Below, in pieces: positions 43,676 to 52,635 of a DNA stretch of 64,000 nt (position 1 is its first letter; the number at the start of each line of letters is the position of its first letter). The notes below the pieces were generated by a model, which had not been told where the DNA came from, did not search any database, and saw only the letters and a program-made list of their open reading frames with translations. The stretch is from Anaerolineales bacterium. Lineage in GTDB: Bacteria; Chloroflexota; Anaerolineae; Anaerolineales; Villigracilaceae. The stretch is taken from assembly GCA_016789025.1 (NCBI GenBank), contig JAEURC010000015.1, forward strand, positions 33,453-97,452, read 5' to 3'. A program made the translations under genes and the position numbers.

Positions 43676-45856
43676 ATGCACTTAAGCGAAACAGCAAACA
43701 CAGGATTTTTATTTTTAGCCCCATGGCTGGTATTTTTCCCAGTCATTGGGTTGCTCATCAACGGCATCTTCGGCGGCAGGCTCAGCGAGCGGATGGTCGG
43801 CGCGGTGGCGAGTCTCGCGTCGGGGGCGGCGTTCGTAGTGTCGCTCCTGTTGTTCGTAACTGTATCAGGCTCACACGGCGAAGCGATGCGCTGGCATCTC
43901 GCGGAGTGGATCCACATCGGCGAGTTATCCCTCGATTGGACGTTCCGCGTCGACTCGTTATCCACGACGATGATGCTGGTCGTTTCGGGCGTCGGGACTC
44001 TCATCCACATCTACGCCATCGGATACATGCACGAAGACGTGCGCTTCAAATCGGACCCTGGGCGGTTTCGCCGTTTCTTCGTTTTTCTCAACCTCTTCAT
44101 CGCCGCGATGATGATCCTCGTCAGCGGCGACTCATATCTGATGTTGTTCGTCGGCTGGGAGGGGGTGGGGCTGTGCTCGTTCTTGCTGATCGGCTTCTGG
44201 TACGAAATGGACACGCTCGCGCGCCCGTCGTGGGCGAACTCGGACGCGGCGAAGAAAGCGTTCATCGCCAACCGCGTCGGCGACTTCGGTTTTCTCATCG
44301 CAGGCTTCCTGATGTTCTTTGCGTTCGGCAGTTTTCAATTCGACGCGGTGTTCGCCAAAGCGCACGAAGTTCCGCATGAGATGATCATCGCGATCACGTT
44401 GTTCATGCTGATCGGTGTGGCAGGCAAGTCGGCGCAGATTCCACTTTATGTTTGGTTGCCCGACGCGATGGCGGGACCAACTCCCGTTTCGGCGCTCATC
44501 CATGCCGCGACGATGGTGACGGCGGGCGTGTATCTCATCACGCGTTCCGCGCCGTTGTACTCGGTTGTGCATGAAGCGCAGAATATCGTTGCTCTTGTTG
44601 GCGCAATCACCGCGCTCTTCGCCGCGACGATTGCCGTCGGTCAATATGACATCAAGAAGGTGCTGGCTTACTCGACCATTTCGCAACTCGGTTTCATGGT
44701 TGCGGCGGTTGGCATGGGCGCGTATGTGGCAGGGATGTTCCATCTCGTGACGCACGCGTTCTTCAAAGCGTTGTTGTTCCTCTCCGCTGGCTCGGTGATT
44801 CTGGGCGTGGAGCGCGGACATCATCATGCGGCGCACGCGCATGCGAGTCCCCTCTCCCAGCGGGAGAGGGCTAGGGCGAGGGAGAGCAAGGGAAAGAAGA
44901 AAGAGGAAAGACACGACGCGCATGATGATCACGCTTCGGCGGAACATCATGAAGCGTTCGACCCAGGCGACATGCGCAACATGGGCGGGCTTCGCAAGAC
45001 CATGCCTGTCACGTTTTGGCTGTACATGATCGGCACGATTGCATTGGCGGGTCTGCCTCCGTTTGCGGGGTTCTGGTCGAAGGATGAGATTTTGCTCGAC
45101 GCAAGCCATCATTCGCAGACCATCTACTGGCTGTTGACGGTTGCCGCGTTCTTCACTGCGTTTTACATGGGCAGGCAAATCTGGATGGTGTTCTTCGGCG
45201 AAGCGCGGCACGAAGCCGCGGCGCACGCGGAGGAAAGCCCCAAAGTGATGACCGTTCCGTTGATGATTCTGGCGGCGCTTTCCATCTTGGGAGGCGCGTT
45301 GAATCTTCCATTTGAGGGGTTCCACAATCTCGGTCATTGGTTGGAATACACCATCGGCGAAGTGGAAGCCCTCGGGTTGGATATGCAAGTCGCGGGCGTT
45401 TCAACAGTCCTTGCATTGATTGCAATTTTGATCTCATGGCTCCTCTACGGACGCAACCCGATGAAGCAAGGTCAGGTTGACCCGCTGAAAAAGGGACTCG
45501 GTCCCATCTTCACGGGCATGGAAAATAAATGGTACGTGGACGAGCTGTATCACGCGATCATTGTCACGCCATTCAATAAAATTTCTTATTTCCTCGCAGA
45601 CGTGATTGACTGGCGTTTCTGGCATGACTGGTTCCATGAGAAGGTCATTGCGGGAACGTACAACTGGATCAGTTTCATCGGCTTGAACGAGTATGCCGAT
45701 CAAAAAGGGATCGACGCCATCGCAAACGGCTTGGGCGTGTGGACTCAAAATTTCTCGGCGACCCTCCGCAAGGTCCAGAACGGATTCGTGCGTTCCTACG
45801 CGCTGTCCGTCTTGCTGGGCGTTGTGTTGATATTAGGTTATCTCGTGCTTAAATAG
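43676..45856 (+). CDS. nuoL: NADH-quinone oxidoreductase subunit L with a repeat-encoded loop
   Basis: 726 residues, longer than the usual 610-670. Antiporter-like core: VGWEGVGLCSFLLIGFW, SAQIPLYVWLPDAMAGPTPV, LIHAATMVTAGVYL, FFKALLFLSAGSV. C-terminal lateral helix present. After FLSAGSVILGVERGHHHA there is an extra His/Arg/Lys-rich segment (about residues 391-425), partly encoded by an inverted copy of the CCCTCTCCC repeat (44850-44888) and a GAAAGAAGAAAGAGG tract. It lies in a loop where many NuoL proteins have only a short charged stretch. Confidence 0.93.
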   Translation: MHLSETANTGFLFLAPWLVFFPVIGLLINGIFGGRLSERMVGAVASLASGAAFVVSLLLFVTVSGSHGEAMRWHLAEWIHIGELSLDWTFRVDSLSTTMMLVVSGVGTLIHIYAIGYMHEDVRFKSDPGRFRRFFVFLNLFIAAMMILVSGDSYLMLFVGWEGVGLCSFLLIGFWYEMDTLARPSWANSDAAKKAFIANRVGDFGFLIAGFLMFFAFGSFQFDAVFAKAHEVPHEMIIAITLFMLIGVAGKSAQIPLYVWLPDAMAGPTPVSALIHAATMVTAGVYLITRSAPLYSVVHEAQNIVALVGAITALFAATIAVGQYDIKKVLAYSTISQLGFMVAAVGMGAYVAGMFHLVTHAFFKALLFLSAGSVILGVERGHHHAAHAHASPLSQRERARARESKGKKKEERHDAHDDHASAEHHEAFDPGDMRNMGGLRKTMPVTFWLYMIGTIALAGLPPFAGFWSKDEILLDASHHSQTIYWLLTVAAFFTAFYMGRQIWMVFFGEARHEAAAHAEESPKVMTVPLMILAALSILGGALNLPFEGFHNLGHWLEYTIGEVEALGLDMQVAGVSTVLALIAILISWLLYGRNPMKQGQVDPLKKGLGPIFTGMENKWYVDELYHAIIVTPFNKISYFLADVIDWRFWHDWFHEKVIAGTYNWISFIGLNEYADQKGIDAIANGLGVWTQNFSATLRKVQNGFVRSYALSVLLGVVLILGYLVLK
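44850..44888. repeat. Inverted CCCTCTCCC repeat inside nuoL
   Basis: CCCTCTCCC (44850-44858)/GGGAGAGGG (44862-44870), then CTAGGGCGAGGGAG; the reverse-orientation counterpart of the pstA repeat. Confidence 0.7.
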
Positions 45857-45913
45857 TCAAAGGTCGCAAGTCAAAGGTCAGACCTTCGACCTTTGACCTT
45901 CAACTTGCGACTT
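45857..45913. repeat. AAAGGTC/GACCTTT repeat between nuoL and nuoM
   Basis: GTCAAAGGTCGCAAGTC and CCTTTGACCTTCAACTTG form an inverted repeat that reaches the nuoM leader. Same class as 26186-26249 inside glyS. Confidence 0.65.
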
Positions 45914-45925
45914 AAAGGATTGAAC

Positions 45926-47443
45926 ATGAATTTATCGCTCACGCTTCTCACATTCTCCCCGCTGATCGGGATCCTGGTGTTGCTTTTCATGTCTGGCAAC
46001 AACAGGAACACCATGCGTTGGACGGCGCTCATCACATCGCTGGTGACGTTCGGCGTTTCCATTTTGGTGTTCACGATGTTCAACGCATCGAACCCCGATT
46101 TGCAACTGGTTGAAAAATATAACTGGATCACCGTTGCGGGCTGGAACATCCAATATCACCTCGGCGTAGACGGCTTGAGCATTTTGCTGATCCTGCTCAC
46201 CACGTTCCTCACCCCGATCTCGATCCTCTCCACGTGGACGGCTGTCGAAGAGCGCGTCAAAGAATACATGATCTTCTTCCTCCTGTTGGAGATCGGTATG
46301 AACGGCGTGTTCCTCGCGCAGGATTTATTCCTCTTCTATATCTTCTGGGAATTCACGCTCGTGCCGATGTACTTCATCATCGGCATCTGGGGTGGACCGC
46401 GCCGCATCTACGCCGCGATCAAATTTTTCCTCTACACGATGGCGGGTTCCATCTTGATGTTGCTTGCCATTCTGTGGCTCGGCGTCAACGGCGGGACGTT
46501 CTCTCTGCCTGAGTTGATCGCGCAAGGCGGAATCCCTTCCAACATTCAATGGTGGTTGTTCCTTGCTTTCGCCGCCGCGTTCGCCATCAAAGTGCCGATG
46601 TGGCCCCTGCATTCGTGGTTGCCCGACGCCCACGTCGAAGCGCCGACCGCTGGTTCGGTGATTCTGGCGGGCGTGCTGTTGAAGCTAGGCACATACGGCT
46701 TTGTGCGATTCAACCTTCCCCTGTTCCCTGAGGCGGCTGTCCGCGCCGCGCCGTGGATCGCCCTCCTCGCCACCATCGGAATCATCTATGGCGCGGCGGT
46801 CTCGTACGCGCAGGCAGACATCAAAAAGTTGGTCGCGTATTCGTCCGTGAGCCACTTGGGATTTGTGATGCTCGGCTTGTTCGCGTTGAACCCCGAAGGT
46901 ATCGCGGGCGCGATATTGCAAATGATCAATCACGGCATCAGCACGGGCGCGTTGTTTTTGCTCGTCGGCATGATCTACGAACAGACTCACACGCGCGAGT
47001 TCAAAGTGTACGGCGGCTTGTGGAAGATCACGCCCGTGTTCGGCACCATCTTCCTCATCGTCGCGTTGTCCTCGATGGGCTTGCCTGGGCTGAACGGATT
47101 TGTCGGCGAGTTCACCATTTTGCTTGGCGCGTGGGGCGCGGGACAAAACGGCGTCTTCTACTGGGGCAACGTCTGGTTCGCGGCGATCTCCGCGCTCGGC
47201 GTTATCATGGCGGCGGTGTATATCCTCTACATGTTCCAAAAGATGTTCCTCGGTCCGCAAGGCGAGATCGTAGACGAAGTGAAAAAACACGGACACGCCA
47301 TCCGCGACCTCAACTGGCGCGAGATCGTCACCGTCGTTCCCCTGCTCATCTTCATTTTCTGGATCGGCTTATACCCTGCGCCGTTCTTCGACATCATGGC
47401 GCCCGCCGTTGATAAACTCGTTGCGATGATGCCGTTGCCATAA
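45926..47443 (+). CDS. nuoM: NADH-quinone oxidoreductase subunit M
   Basis: 505-residue antiporter-like membrane subunit. ATG 45926 (MNLSLTLLTFSPLIG) is chosen: AAAGGA lies just upstream and any earlier start falls inside the spacer repeat. Signatures FYIFWEFTLVPMYFIIGIWG, KVPMWPLHSWLPDAHVEAPT and YSSVSHLGFVMLGLF. Confidence 0.95.
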   Translation: MNLSLTLLTFSPLIGILVLLFMSGNNRNTMRWTALITSLVTFGVSILVFTMFNASNPDLQLVEKYNWITVAGWNIQYHLGVDGLSILLILLTTFLTPISILSTWTAVEERVKEYMIFFLLLEIGMNGVFLAQDLFLFYIFWEFTLVPMYFIIGIWGGPRRIYAAIKFFLYTMAGSILMLLAILWLGVNGGTFSLPELIAQGGIPSNIQWWLFLAFAAAFAIKVPMWPLHSWLPDAHVEAPTAGSVILAGVLLKLGTYGFVRFNLPLFPEAAVRAAPWIALLATIGIIYGAAVSYAQADIKKLVAYSSVSHLGFVMLGLFALNPEGIAGAILQMINHGISTGALFLLVGMIYEQTHTREFKVYGGLWKITPVFGTIFLIVALSSMGLPGLNGFVGEFTILLGAWGAGQNGVFYWGNVWFAAISALGVIMAAVYILYMFQKMFLGPQGEIVDEVKKHGHAIRDLNWREIVTVVPLLIFIFWIGLYPAPFFDIMAPAVDKLVAMMPLP

Positions 47444-47716
47444 CATTCATACCTCGGTGGTCGAGTGCGCCGAAGGCGCGTATCGAGACCACCAGTAACA
47501 AGTGAACATTTGTATACAAATTATGTGGTCTCGGTACGACACTCGCTATCGCTCGTGTCTACTCGACCACCACATGAAACAGAAATAATAAATGAAATGA
47601 CGTGATGTGGTTTCGGTACGCCCTTCGCAAACCCCGCTCAGGGCTACTCAACCACCATTTGAAACAGAATTAAAAATTCGCGTAAATTCGCGCGAAGCGA
47701 TTCGCGGCAGAAAAAT
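47444..47716. repeat. Repeat-filled spacer between nuoM and nuoN
   Basis: Holds GGTGGTCGAGTGCGCCGAAG, its inverse GTGTCTACTCGACCACCA, a further TGTGGTTTCGGTACGCCC copy and CGCGTAAATTCGCGCGAAGC followed by ATTCGCGGCAGAAAAAT against the nuoN ATG. No gene. A related GGTGGTCGAGTATCGAAACC unit lies before moxR (61951). Confidence 0.7.
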
Positions 47717-49159
47717 ATGAATCAATTCGACCTCACCACTATCCTCCCCATCACCATCCTCACCGTTTGGGCGTGCGTGCTATTGCTCGTTGACCTCTTC
47801 ATCCCGAAGACTCGCAAAGGCATCACCGCCTTGCTTTCCGCGTTGGGTCTTGCCGCCACACTTGGTTTCACACTTTCGCAGATCGGCATGGAAGACTCAG
47901 GCTTCAACGGCATGGTCGCCCTCGACGGTTTCTCGACCTTCGTCAACGCGCTACTCCTCGTCAGCGGCTTGCTCGGCGTCGCGCTCGCCTACGGCTACGT
48001 CAAACGCATGGGCATCGAGCGCGGCGAATATTACACACTGCTCCTCTTCAGCGTCGTCGGCATGATGCTCATGGCGCAAGCGACAGACCTCATCGTCGTC
48101 TTCCTCGCCCTCGAATTACTTTCCATTCCGCTGTACGTTCTCGCCGCATTCTCGCGTCCGAAAACAGATTCAGAAGAAGCGGGACTCAAATACTTTTTAC
48201 TCGGCGCATTTTCTTCTGGATTTCTCGTCTACGGCATCGCTCTCATCTTCGGCGCGACTCAATCTACGAACATTTTCGCCATCGTCGAGTCCGCTTCAAC
48301 TTCGACCTCCAACCTGCTTCTAACCATCGGCGCCGCCCTCCTCCTCATCGGATTCGGCTTCAAGGTCGCCGCCGTCCCCTTCCACATGTGGACTCCCGAC
48401 GTGTACCAAGGCGCGCCCACTGCGGTGACCGCGTTCATGTCCTCTGGCGCGAAGATCGCGGGCTTTGCCGCATTGCTCCGCGTGTTCGCCACCGCATTCC
48501 CCGCCATCGCCACCGACATGACCGACGTGTTGTGGGTACTCTCCGCCGCGACGATGATCGTCGGCAACGTAGTCGCCATCGCGCAGACCGACATCAAACG
48601 CCTGCTCGCATATTCCTCCATCGCTCACGCGGGATATATCCTCATGGTGTTCGTCCCGTATGGCAACGAGAATGTAGTAGCGACTTCAGTCGCCGCTGGC
48701 TTGTTCTATCTCGTTTCGTACGCCTTCACCAACTTCGGCGCGTGGGGCGTGGTGATCGCCCTCGAGAAAAAAGAAGGCAAAGGCTTGGCATTAAACGACT
48801 ACGCAGGACTCTCGAAGCGACATCCCGCCCTCGCCGCCGCGATGGCTGTCTTCATGCTCTCGCTCATCGGTCTCCCTCCCACGATTGGACTCATCGGAAA
48901 AATTTATCTCTTCCGCGCCGTGATTGACGCGGGCTTCGTCTGGCTTGCGATCATCGGCGTGCTCACGTCCCTCGTCTCAGCATTCTACTACCTGCGCGTC
49001 ATCGTCGTCATGTACATGAAAGACGGCGAACCCACCGCCGAACGCGAACCCTGGCTCGACATGACCACCGCGGTCACAGCGTTAGTGACAGTCATCGTAA
49101 GTTTCGTCCCACAGTTCTTGTTCGCTTGGGCAAGTGATGCGGTGTTGAAGTTGTTCTGA
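47717..49159 (+). CDS. nuoN: NADH-quinone oxidoreductase subunit N
   Basis: 480-residue antiporter-like subunit. Signatures VVFLALELLSIPLYVLAAF, KVAAVPFHMWTPDVYQGAPT, KRLLAYSSIAHAGYILM. Residues about 319-327 (NVVATSVAA) coincide with a TGTAGTAGCGACTTCAGTCG repeat unit (48673-48696). Last gene of the operon; together the 14 genes encode a complete NADH-oxidising complex I. Confidence 0.95.
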   Translation: MNQFDLTTILPITILTVWACVLLLVDLFIPKTRKGITALLSALGLAATLGFTLSQIGMEDSGFNGMVALDGFSTFVNALLLVSGLLGVALAYGYVKRMGIERGEYYTLLLFSVVGMMLMAQATDLIVVFLALELLSIPLYVLAAFSRPKTDSEEAGLKYFLLGAFSSGFLVYGIALIFGATQSTNIFAIVESASTSTSNLLLTIGAALLLIGFGFKVAAVPFHMWTPDVYQGAPTAVTAFMSSGAKIAGFAALLRVFATAFPAIATDMTDVLWVLSAATMIVGNVVAIAQTDIKRLLAYSSIAHAGYILMVFVPYGNENVVATSVAAGLFYLVSYAFTNFGAWGVVIALEKKEGKGLALNDYAGLSKRHPALAAAMAVFMLSLIGLPPTIGLIGKIYLFRAVIDAGFVWLAIIGVLTSLVSAFYYLRVIVVMYMKDGEPTAEREPWLDMTTAVTALVTVIVSFVPQFLFAWASDAVLKLF

Positions 49160-49161
49160 CC

Positions 49162-49248
49162 CGTCATTGCGAGGAGGGCTTCACCCGACGAAGCAATCCC
49201 CAACATCGTGACGGAGATTGCTTCGCCACTTCGTGGCTCGCAATGACG
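49162..49248. repeat. 87-bp inverted-terminus element after nuoN
   Basis: CGTCATTGCGAG (49162-49173) and CTCGCAATGACG (49237-49248) are exact inverted termini around a GAAGCAATC core, a form common in dispersed bacterial spacer elements. Confidence 0.7.
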
Positions 49249-49268
49249 AAATCACGTAAAGAATCAAA

Positions 49269-49300
49269 AACGGGACTGTGTTCAACCACAGTCCCGTTTT
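49269..49300 (+). terminator. Terminator of the nuo operon
   Basis: A 12-bp stem AACGGGACTGTG (49269-49280)/CACAGTCCCGTT (49287-49298) with loop TTCAAC and TTTT. Confidence 0.8.
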
Positions 49301-49308
49301 GTTCGTGG

Positions 49309-49454
49309 TTATGACAACTGCATAAACACGTCTGGTTTTTGTTCCGCAATTCGTAACAACGCAACAGCAGGACCGCTTGGTCTGCGCCTGCCTTGTAAGC
49401 CTTAATGTCGCGAATGCCGTCCAGAATTTCTTGACCAATATCACGTTTAGACAT
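49309..49454 (-). pseudogene. Frameshifted antitoxin gene of a decayed TA pair
   Basis: From ATG 49454 the frame reads MSKRDIGQEILDGIRDIKAY then KAG; a one-base shift restores RPSGPAVALLRIAEQKPDVF and a stop at 49309-49311. The two parts together resemble a small HTH-associated antitoxin. The ATG overlaps the toxin remnant stop by 8 bp. Confidence 0.65.
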
Positions 49455-49545
49455 TTTCAATTTCCTTTGCTATTTGCCGCAGAATGTGAGCCGGGATGTT
49501 TTCCACTTCGCTCTTGCTGTAGATGGTCAACAACCAGATTTCGCA
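49447..49545 (-). pseudogene. RelE-type toxin remnant
   Basis: The C-terminal fragment EIWLLTIYSKSEVENIP continues AHILRQIAKEIENV, resembling the end of the intact toxin at 22391-22741. The N-terminal part is lost; a CCCTCTCCC-class repeat (49549-49583) lies exactly at the break. The remaining 49584-49750 shows no gene. Confidence 0.6.
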
Positions 49546-49750
49546 ACCCAACCCCTCTCCCGTCTCCCCCAAGGGGAGAAGCTATGTGCTCCTCAAACCA
49601 AACGTTGACTTGGAAAGTCAATACGCCCATCATCCAGAAAAGAAATTAACACAATGCCATCTCCTTTAGGAGAGGGGCAAACCAACAAGCCGATCAATCA
49701 CGCTCATCTGGGTGAGGTCTGCCCTTCACCCACAGTCCCGTTTTTGATTT

Positions 49751-50383
49751 CTACACACTACCTTGTGGTTTAGAACTTGTACCTGTTGAAAGACTTGTTG
49801 CAGATGAGTTCGCTACAGTTCCAGGATAAGATACCCCAGTCGTAGGAGTAACAAGTTGACTCAAGGGTCGAACAGTCAAGAACCCCCTTTGACTTTTTAG
49901 CCGTTTTATTGCATTGTCCCATAGGGTTTGGTCATTCTCAACTTTCTCAAAGTAATCGTGTTGGGCTACAAGAAAATCGTTGGCGTAGTCTTCTCGATTT
50001 AGATAGATCACGTTTGAACTCATAGGAGTTGGTATTAAGTGCGGTTCGCCATGATTTCTTTGGAAAACAAAAGTTACATTAGTGGCTGAATTCTCTTTGA
50101 TAACATAATCGTGGGCTAAACCGTTTCGAATACAGGCATAAACGTCATCTGCATATTTCGCGTATGGGGGCATAAACACCTGCATGAAATTGACAAAGTG
50201 CTTTCGTTCAGTCTCTTGACCAACAAAGTAACCACTCAAACATTCAATCCCCACTGTAGTCAATATGATGGTTCCGACTTCAATATTCGATTGTAAAGAC
50301 TTTCTTATATCTTCGACAACAAATGCGGTGAAATATTTATGGAACTCTGTCCAAAGGTTCACATCAACGGGCTGTTTCAGCAT
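49751..50383 (-). CDS. Hypothetical protein with an RX4H (HEPN-like) motif
   Basis: 210 residues, mainly helical, with a Ser/Thr-rich tail (about 180-210). ACIRNGLAHDY contains R86-N-G-L-A-H91, matching the RX4-6H signature of HEPN ribonucleases; no other support for HEPN was found. AT-rich like its neighbours. It follows the RelE-helicase and 149-residue genes on the same strand after 103 bp and may belong to the same unit. Confidence 0.55.
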   Translation of the reverse strand: MLKQPVDVNLWTEFHKYFTAFVVEDIRKSLQSNIEVGTIILTTVGIECLSGYFVGQETERKHFVNFMQVFMPPYAKYADDVYACIRNGLAHDYVIKENSATNVTFVFQRNHGEPHLIPTPMSSNVIYLNREDYANDFLVAQHDYFEKVENDQTLWDNAIKRLKSQRGFLTVRPLSQLVTPTTGVSYPGTVANSSATSLSTGTSSKPQGSV

Positions 50384-50486
50384 CTGTTACTTTTCCTCTC
50401 AACAGTAGGATAGCAAATCATTAACAAACAGACAACTTGCTGTTGTCTGCTTGTGTTCCGTCAAGCCTTGTCGATTCCTTTTCATC

Positions 50487-50936
50487 CTATGAATTTCCTT
50501 TGCGCAAATCTTCAATTTTTCGACGCCAGCCATCTGCATCCGCATTTTGCCCTTTATTTAGAAGATGTGAAATGGATTTATCTATTTCAATTTCAAGCCC
50601 CTTATGAATTTTGAATCTGTGAACATTTTTTAGGAAGCCGTGATAGTCGCCAGCCTCAAAAACTTTTTTCAGTAAAACGGGAATTTCGTACTGAATTTTC
50701 ATGTCATTTTTGTAGAGAAAGCCTAACAACTCTCCTACCCTTCGAGACATGATGGCTTTTTGTGCCCCAATTTCAATGTCGTTCTGAAACTCTGATATTT
50801 TATATCCAGCCTTTCGACATTCTTTAGGTGCGGTATGAAAATCAGCATTTTGAAATATAGTCCCAATTTCTTCTCGGCTTAATTTTGGGGCGGGGTTGGG
50901 TTTAAATTCCTTGAGCATTTTATCCCTGAACTTCAA
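50487..50936 (-). CDS. 149-residue protein coupled to the RelE-helicase gene
   Basis: Basic, mostly helical protein (KMLKEFKPNPAPKLSREEIG, RRVGELLGFLYKNDMKIQYE). No recognised domain. Its ATG at 50936 lies 17 bp inside the upstream helicase gene, so translation is likely coupled. AT-rich codon use matches the helicase gene. It could be an accessory or neutralising partner of the RelE-like domain; this is inference. Confidence 0.6.
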   Translation of the reverse strand: MKFRDKMLKEFKPNPAPKLSREEIGTIFQNADFHTAPKECRKAGYKISEFQNDIEIGAQKAIMSRRVGELLGFLYKNDMKIQYEIPVLLKKVFEAGDYHGFLKNVHRFKIHKGLEIEIDKSISHLLNKGQNADADGWRRKIEDLRKGNS

Positions 50937-52467
50937 TCACAAGTAATCGCTCTCTTGCTCTTGAAAACGCAATATATGATTCTATTGCTCTACCCATTTT
51001 CAATTTTGATTCTCCTTTGCATACGACTATAACTTTTTTCTCATGCCCTCTTATCAAACTAGGTACACTGACCAATATTTTGTCTTTAGAATTCAAGTCT
51101 GTGGTTGTAGGTATATTAATCCGTTCAAGGTGTTCTTGTATAGCTGAAGCGCTTGGGGCTGAACCTGAAGTTACTATGCCAATTTCGTTGTTCGAATATT
51201 CTTTAAATAGTTTTCTGATAATGTTTTCAATGGTGGCGTATACTTGATAATCATTTCTGGCTTCAAATTTTAGTACTTCCCCGCTTGAAAAAACGGGAAT
51301 CTCTGATTGAATAGAATTTGGAAGTGTGGCTTCAAGTTGCTGAAAATAATATTCAGCTATTTCTTTAGAATTTCTGTAATTGATAAAAAATTGAATCAAG
51401 TTGCATTTAGGAATAGATGTTATTGCTGGACTCCAATCTGAGAGGCGATGTGCGTATCGTTTAGTATCCCCTGTTTGGTAGTTTCCACCAAGTTGATTTA
51501 GGTCGTAAAACAATGTTAAGCCTGTAGTAAGGTTTTTCAGAGATTCGCCAAGTTTTTTGTACCATAAAGGAGATATTTCCTGCCCCTCATCAATGATGAT
51601 ATGTTCAACGGATTCAGCCAGTTGAATCAAATGTTCAGGCTCTTTTGGTACTAGAAAATAACTATCTACATTGCTTGCTGCCAACAATTTCTGGATTTTT
51701 TCTTGTGAAACTTCCAATGCGGATTTATTTGGAGCCACAAAACCAACCTTGTGCTCTCTATGAGTTGCCAAATGTTGAAGCCTATACCATGCACAAACAG
51801 TTTTTCCTGTTCCTGCAGACCCACTTACAGCAACACGGGTGCCAACTGGTAATTCGGCAAGATATTTTTGCGATGGGTGTAGATACAAATCCCAATCATA
51901 CTGATTTTTCTCAAAAAGAGATTCCAATTCATGGTCAGTTTGAAAAAAAGAGAATCTTGTTCGAGGGATTACCATACCTGCTGTTTCATAAATTGCTAAT
52001 ACATAATCAGCAATAGTGCTATCTAGCTCACCTAACTTATCTAATAAATCATCCTCTGTTTGAACATCCTTGAATATTTGAATTTGCTCTTTTAGGAAAC
52101 CTGTTGCTCCCAAGATGGCGTAAATATCAGATGGCTTGACCTCGTCTCCAGTAATTGAATAAGGTGTTTCTAATGCGTCATTCCTATTCACTTTTGGAGA
52201 GTCTGCGAGAGAATGTTTTACAGCTCGATAAAGAAAAACAGTTTCACCTTCAATTTTTGCTAAAACACGATAATTCATATCAAGTGACAAAGATATAAAC
52301 GGTGATGATTGTAGTTTGTGCAATCGCCAGCCAGGTAGAACTTGTTCTCTCAAATTTCGGGGCTCAATTTGCCGTAATGCTGATAAGAGTTCCAGTCCCT
52401 TATGTTTTATTCCTACGGGCAATTCTGTTAAGTCATCTAAGAAACTTTCGGTCAATGCCACTTTCAT
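50920..52467 (-). CDS. RelE-like domain fused to an SF1 helicase
   Basis: 515 residues. Residues 1-90 follow the RelE/ParE toxin pattern (FLDDLTELPVGIKHKGLELL, LPGWRLHKLQSSPFISLSLD, YRVLAKIEGETVFLY). Residues about 190-515 form a UvrD/Rep-type SF1 motor: Walker A GSAGTGKT (216-223), motif II DEGQ (293-296), motif III-like LFYDLNQLGG, motif IV FFINYRNSKEIAEY, motif V-like SVPSLIRGHEKKVIVV and motif VI AFSRARERLL (500-509). No nuclease domain is visible. A role in nucleic-acid surveillance or defence is inferred from the architecture and the AT-rich island setting. Confidence 0.75.
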   Translation of the reverse strand: MKVALTESFLDDLTELPVGIKHKGLELLSALRQIEPRNLREQVLPGWRLHKLQSSPFISLSLDMNYRVLAKIEGETVFLYRAVKHSLADSPKVNRNDALETPYSITGDEVKPSDIYAILGATGFLKEQIQIFKDVQTEDDLLDKLGELDSTIADYVLAIYETAGMVIPRTRFSFFQTDHELESLFEKNQYDWDLYLHPSQKYLAELPVGTRVAVSGSAGTGKTVCAWYRLQHLATHREHKVGFVAPNKSALEVSQEKIQKLLAASNVDSYFLVPKEPEHLIQLAESVEHIIIDEGQEISPLWYKKLGESLKNLTTGLTLFYDLNQLGGNYQTGDTKRYAHRLSDWSPAITSIPKCNLIQFFINYRNSKEIAEYYFQQLEATLPNSIQSEIPVFSSGEVLKFEARNDYQVYATIENIIRKLFKEYSNNEIGIVTSGSAPSASAIQEHLERINIPTTTDLNSKDKILVSVPSLIRGHEKKVIVVCKGESKLKMGRAIESYIAFSRARERLLVIEVQG

Positions 52468-52635
52468 AGTCGTCTCTCTACAATTAGGATGTTATTGGTT
52501 AATTTTTATTTATAGAGAACATCTGCGGAATTATAAACCTGCTTCGTACAAACCTACAAAAACTCACAGCGAAGCAACCACCTCTCGAAACCGAACCAGC
52601 CTCACCTGACTCCGAAGCGTCTTTCCTTCTTTCCT

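Noticed and set aside
44132..45388. Long minus-strand open frame (418 codons) opposite nuoL
   Set aside because: It is a shadow of the strongly conserved nuoL frame; its translation is rich in Arg/His/Gln with no domain.
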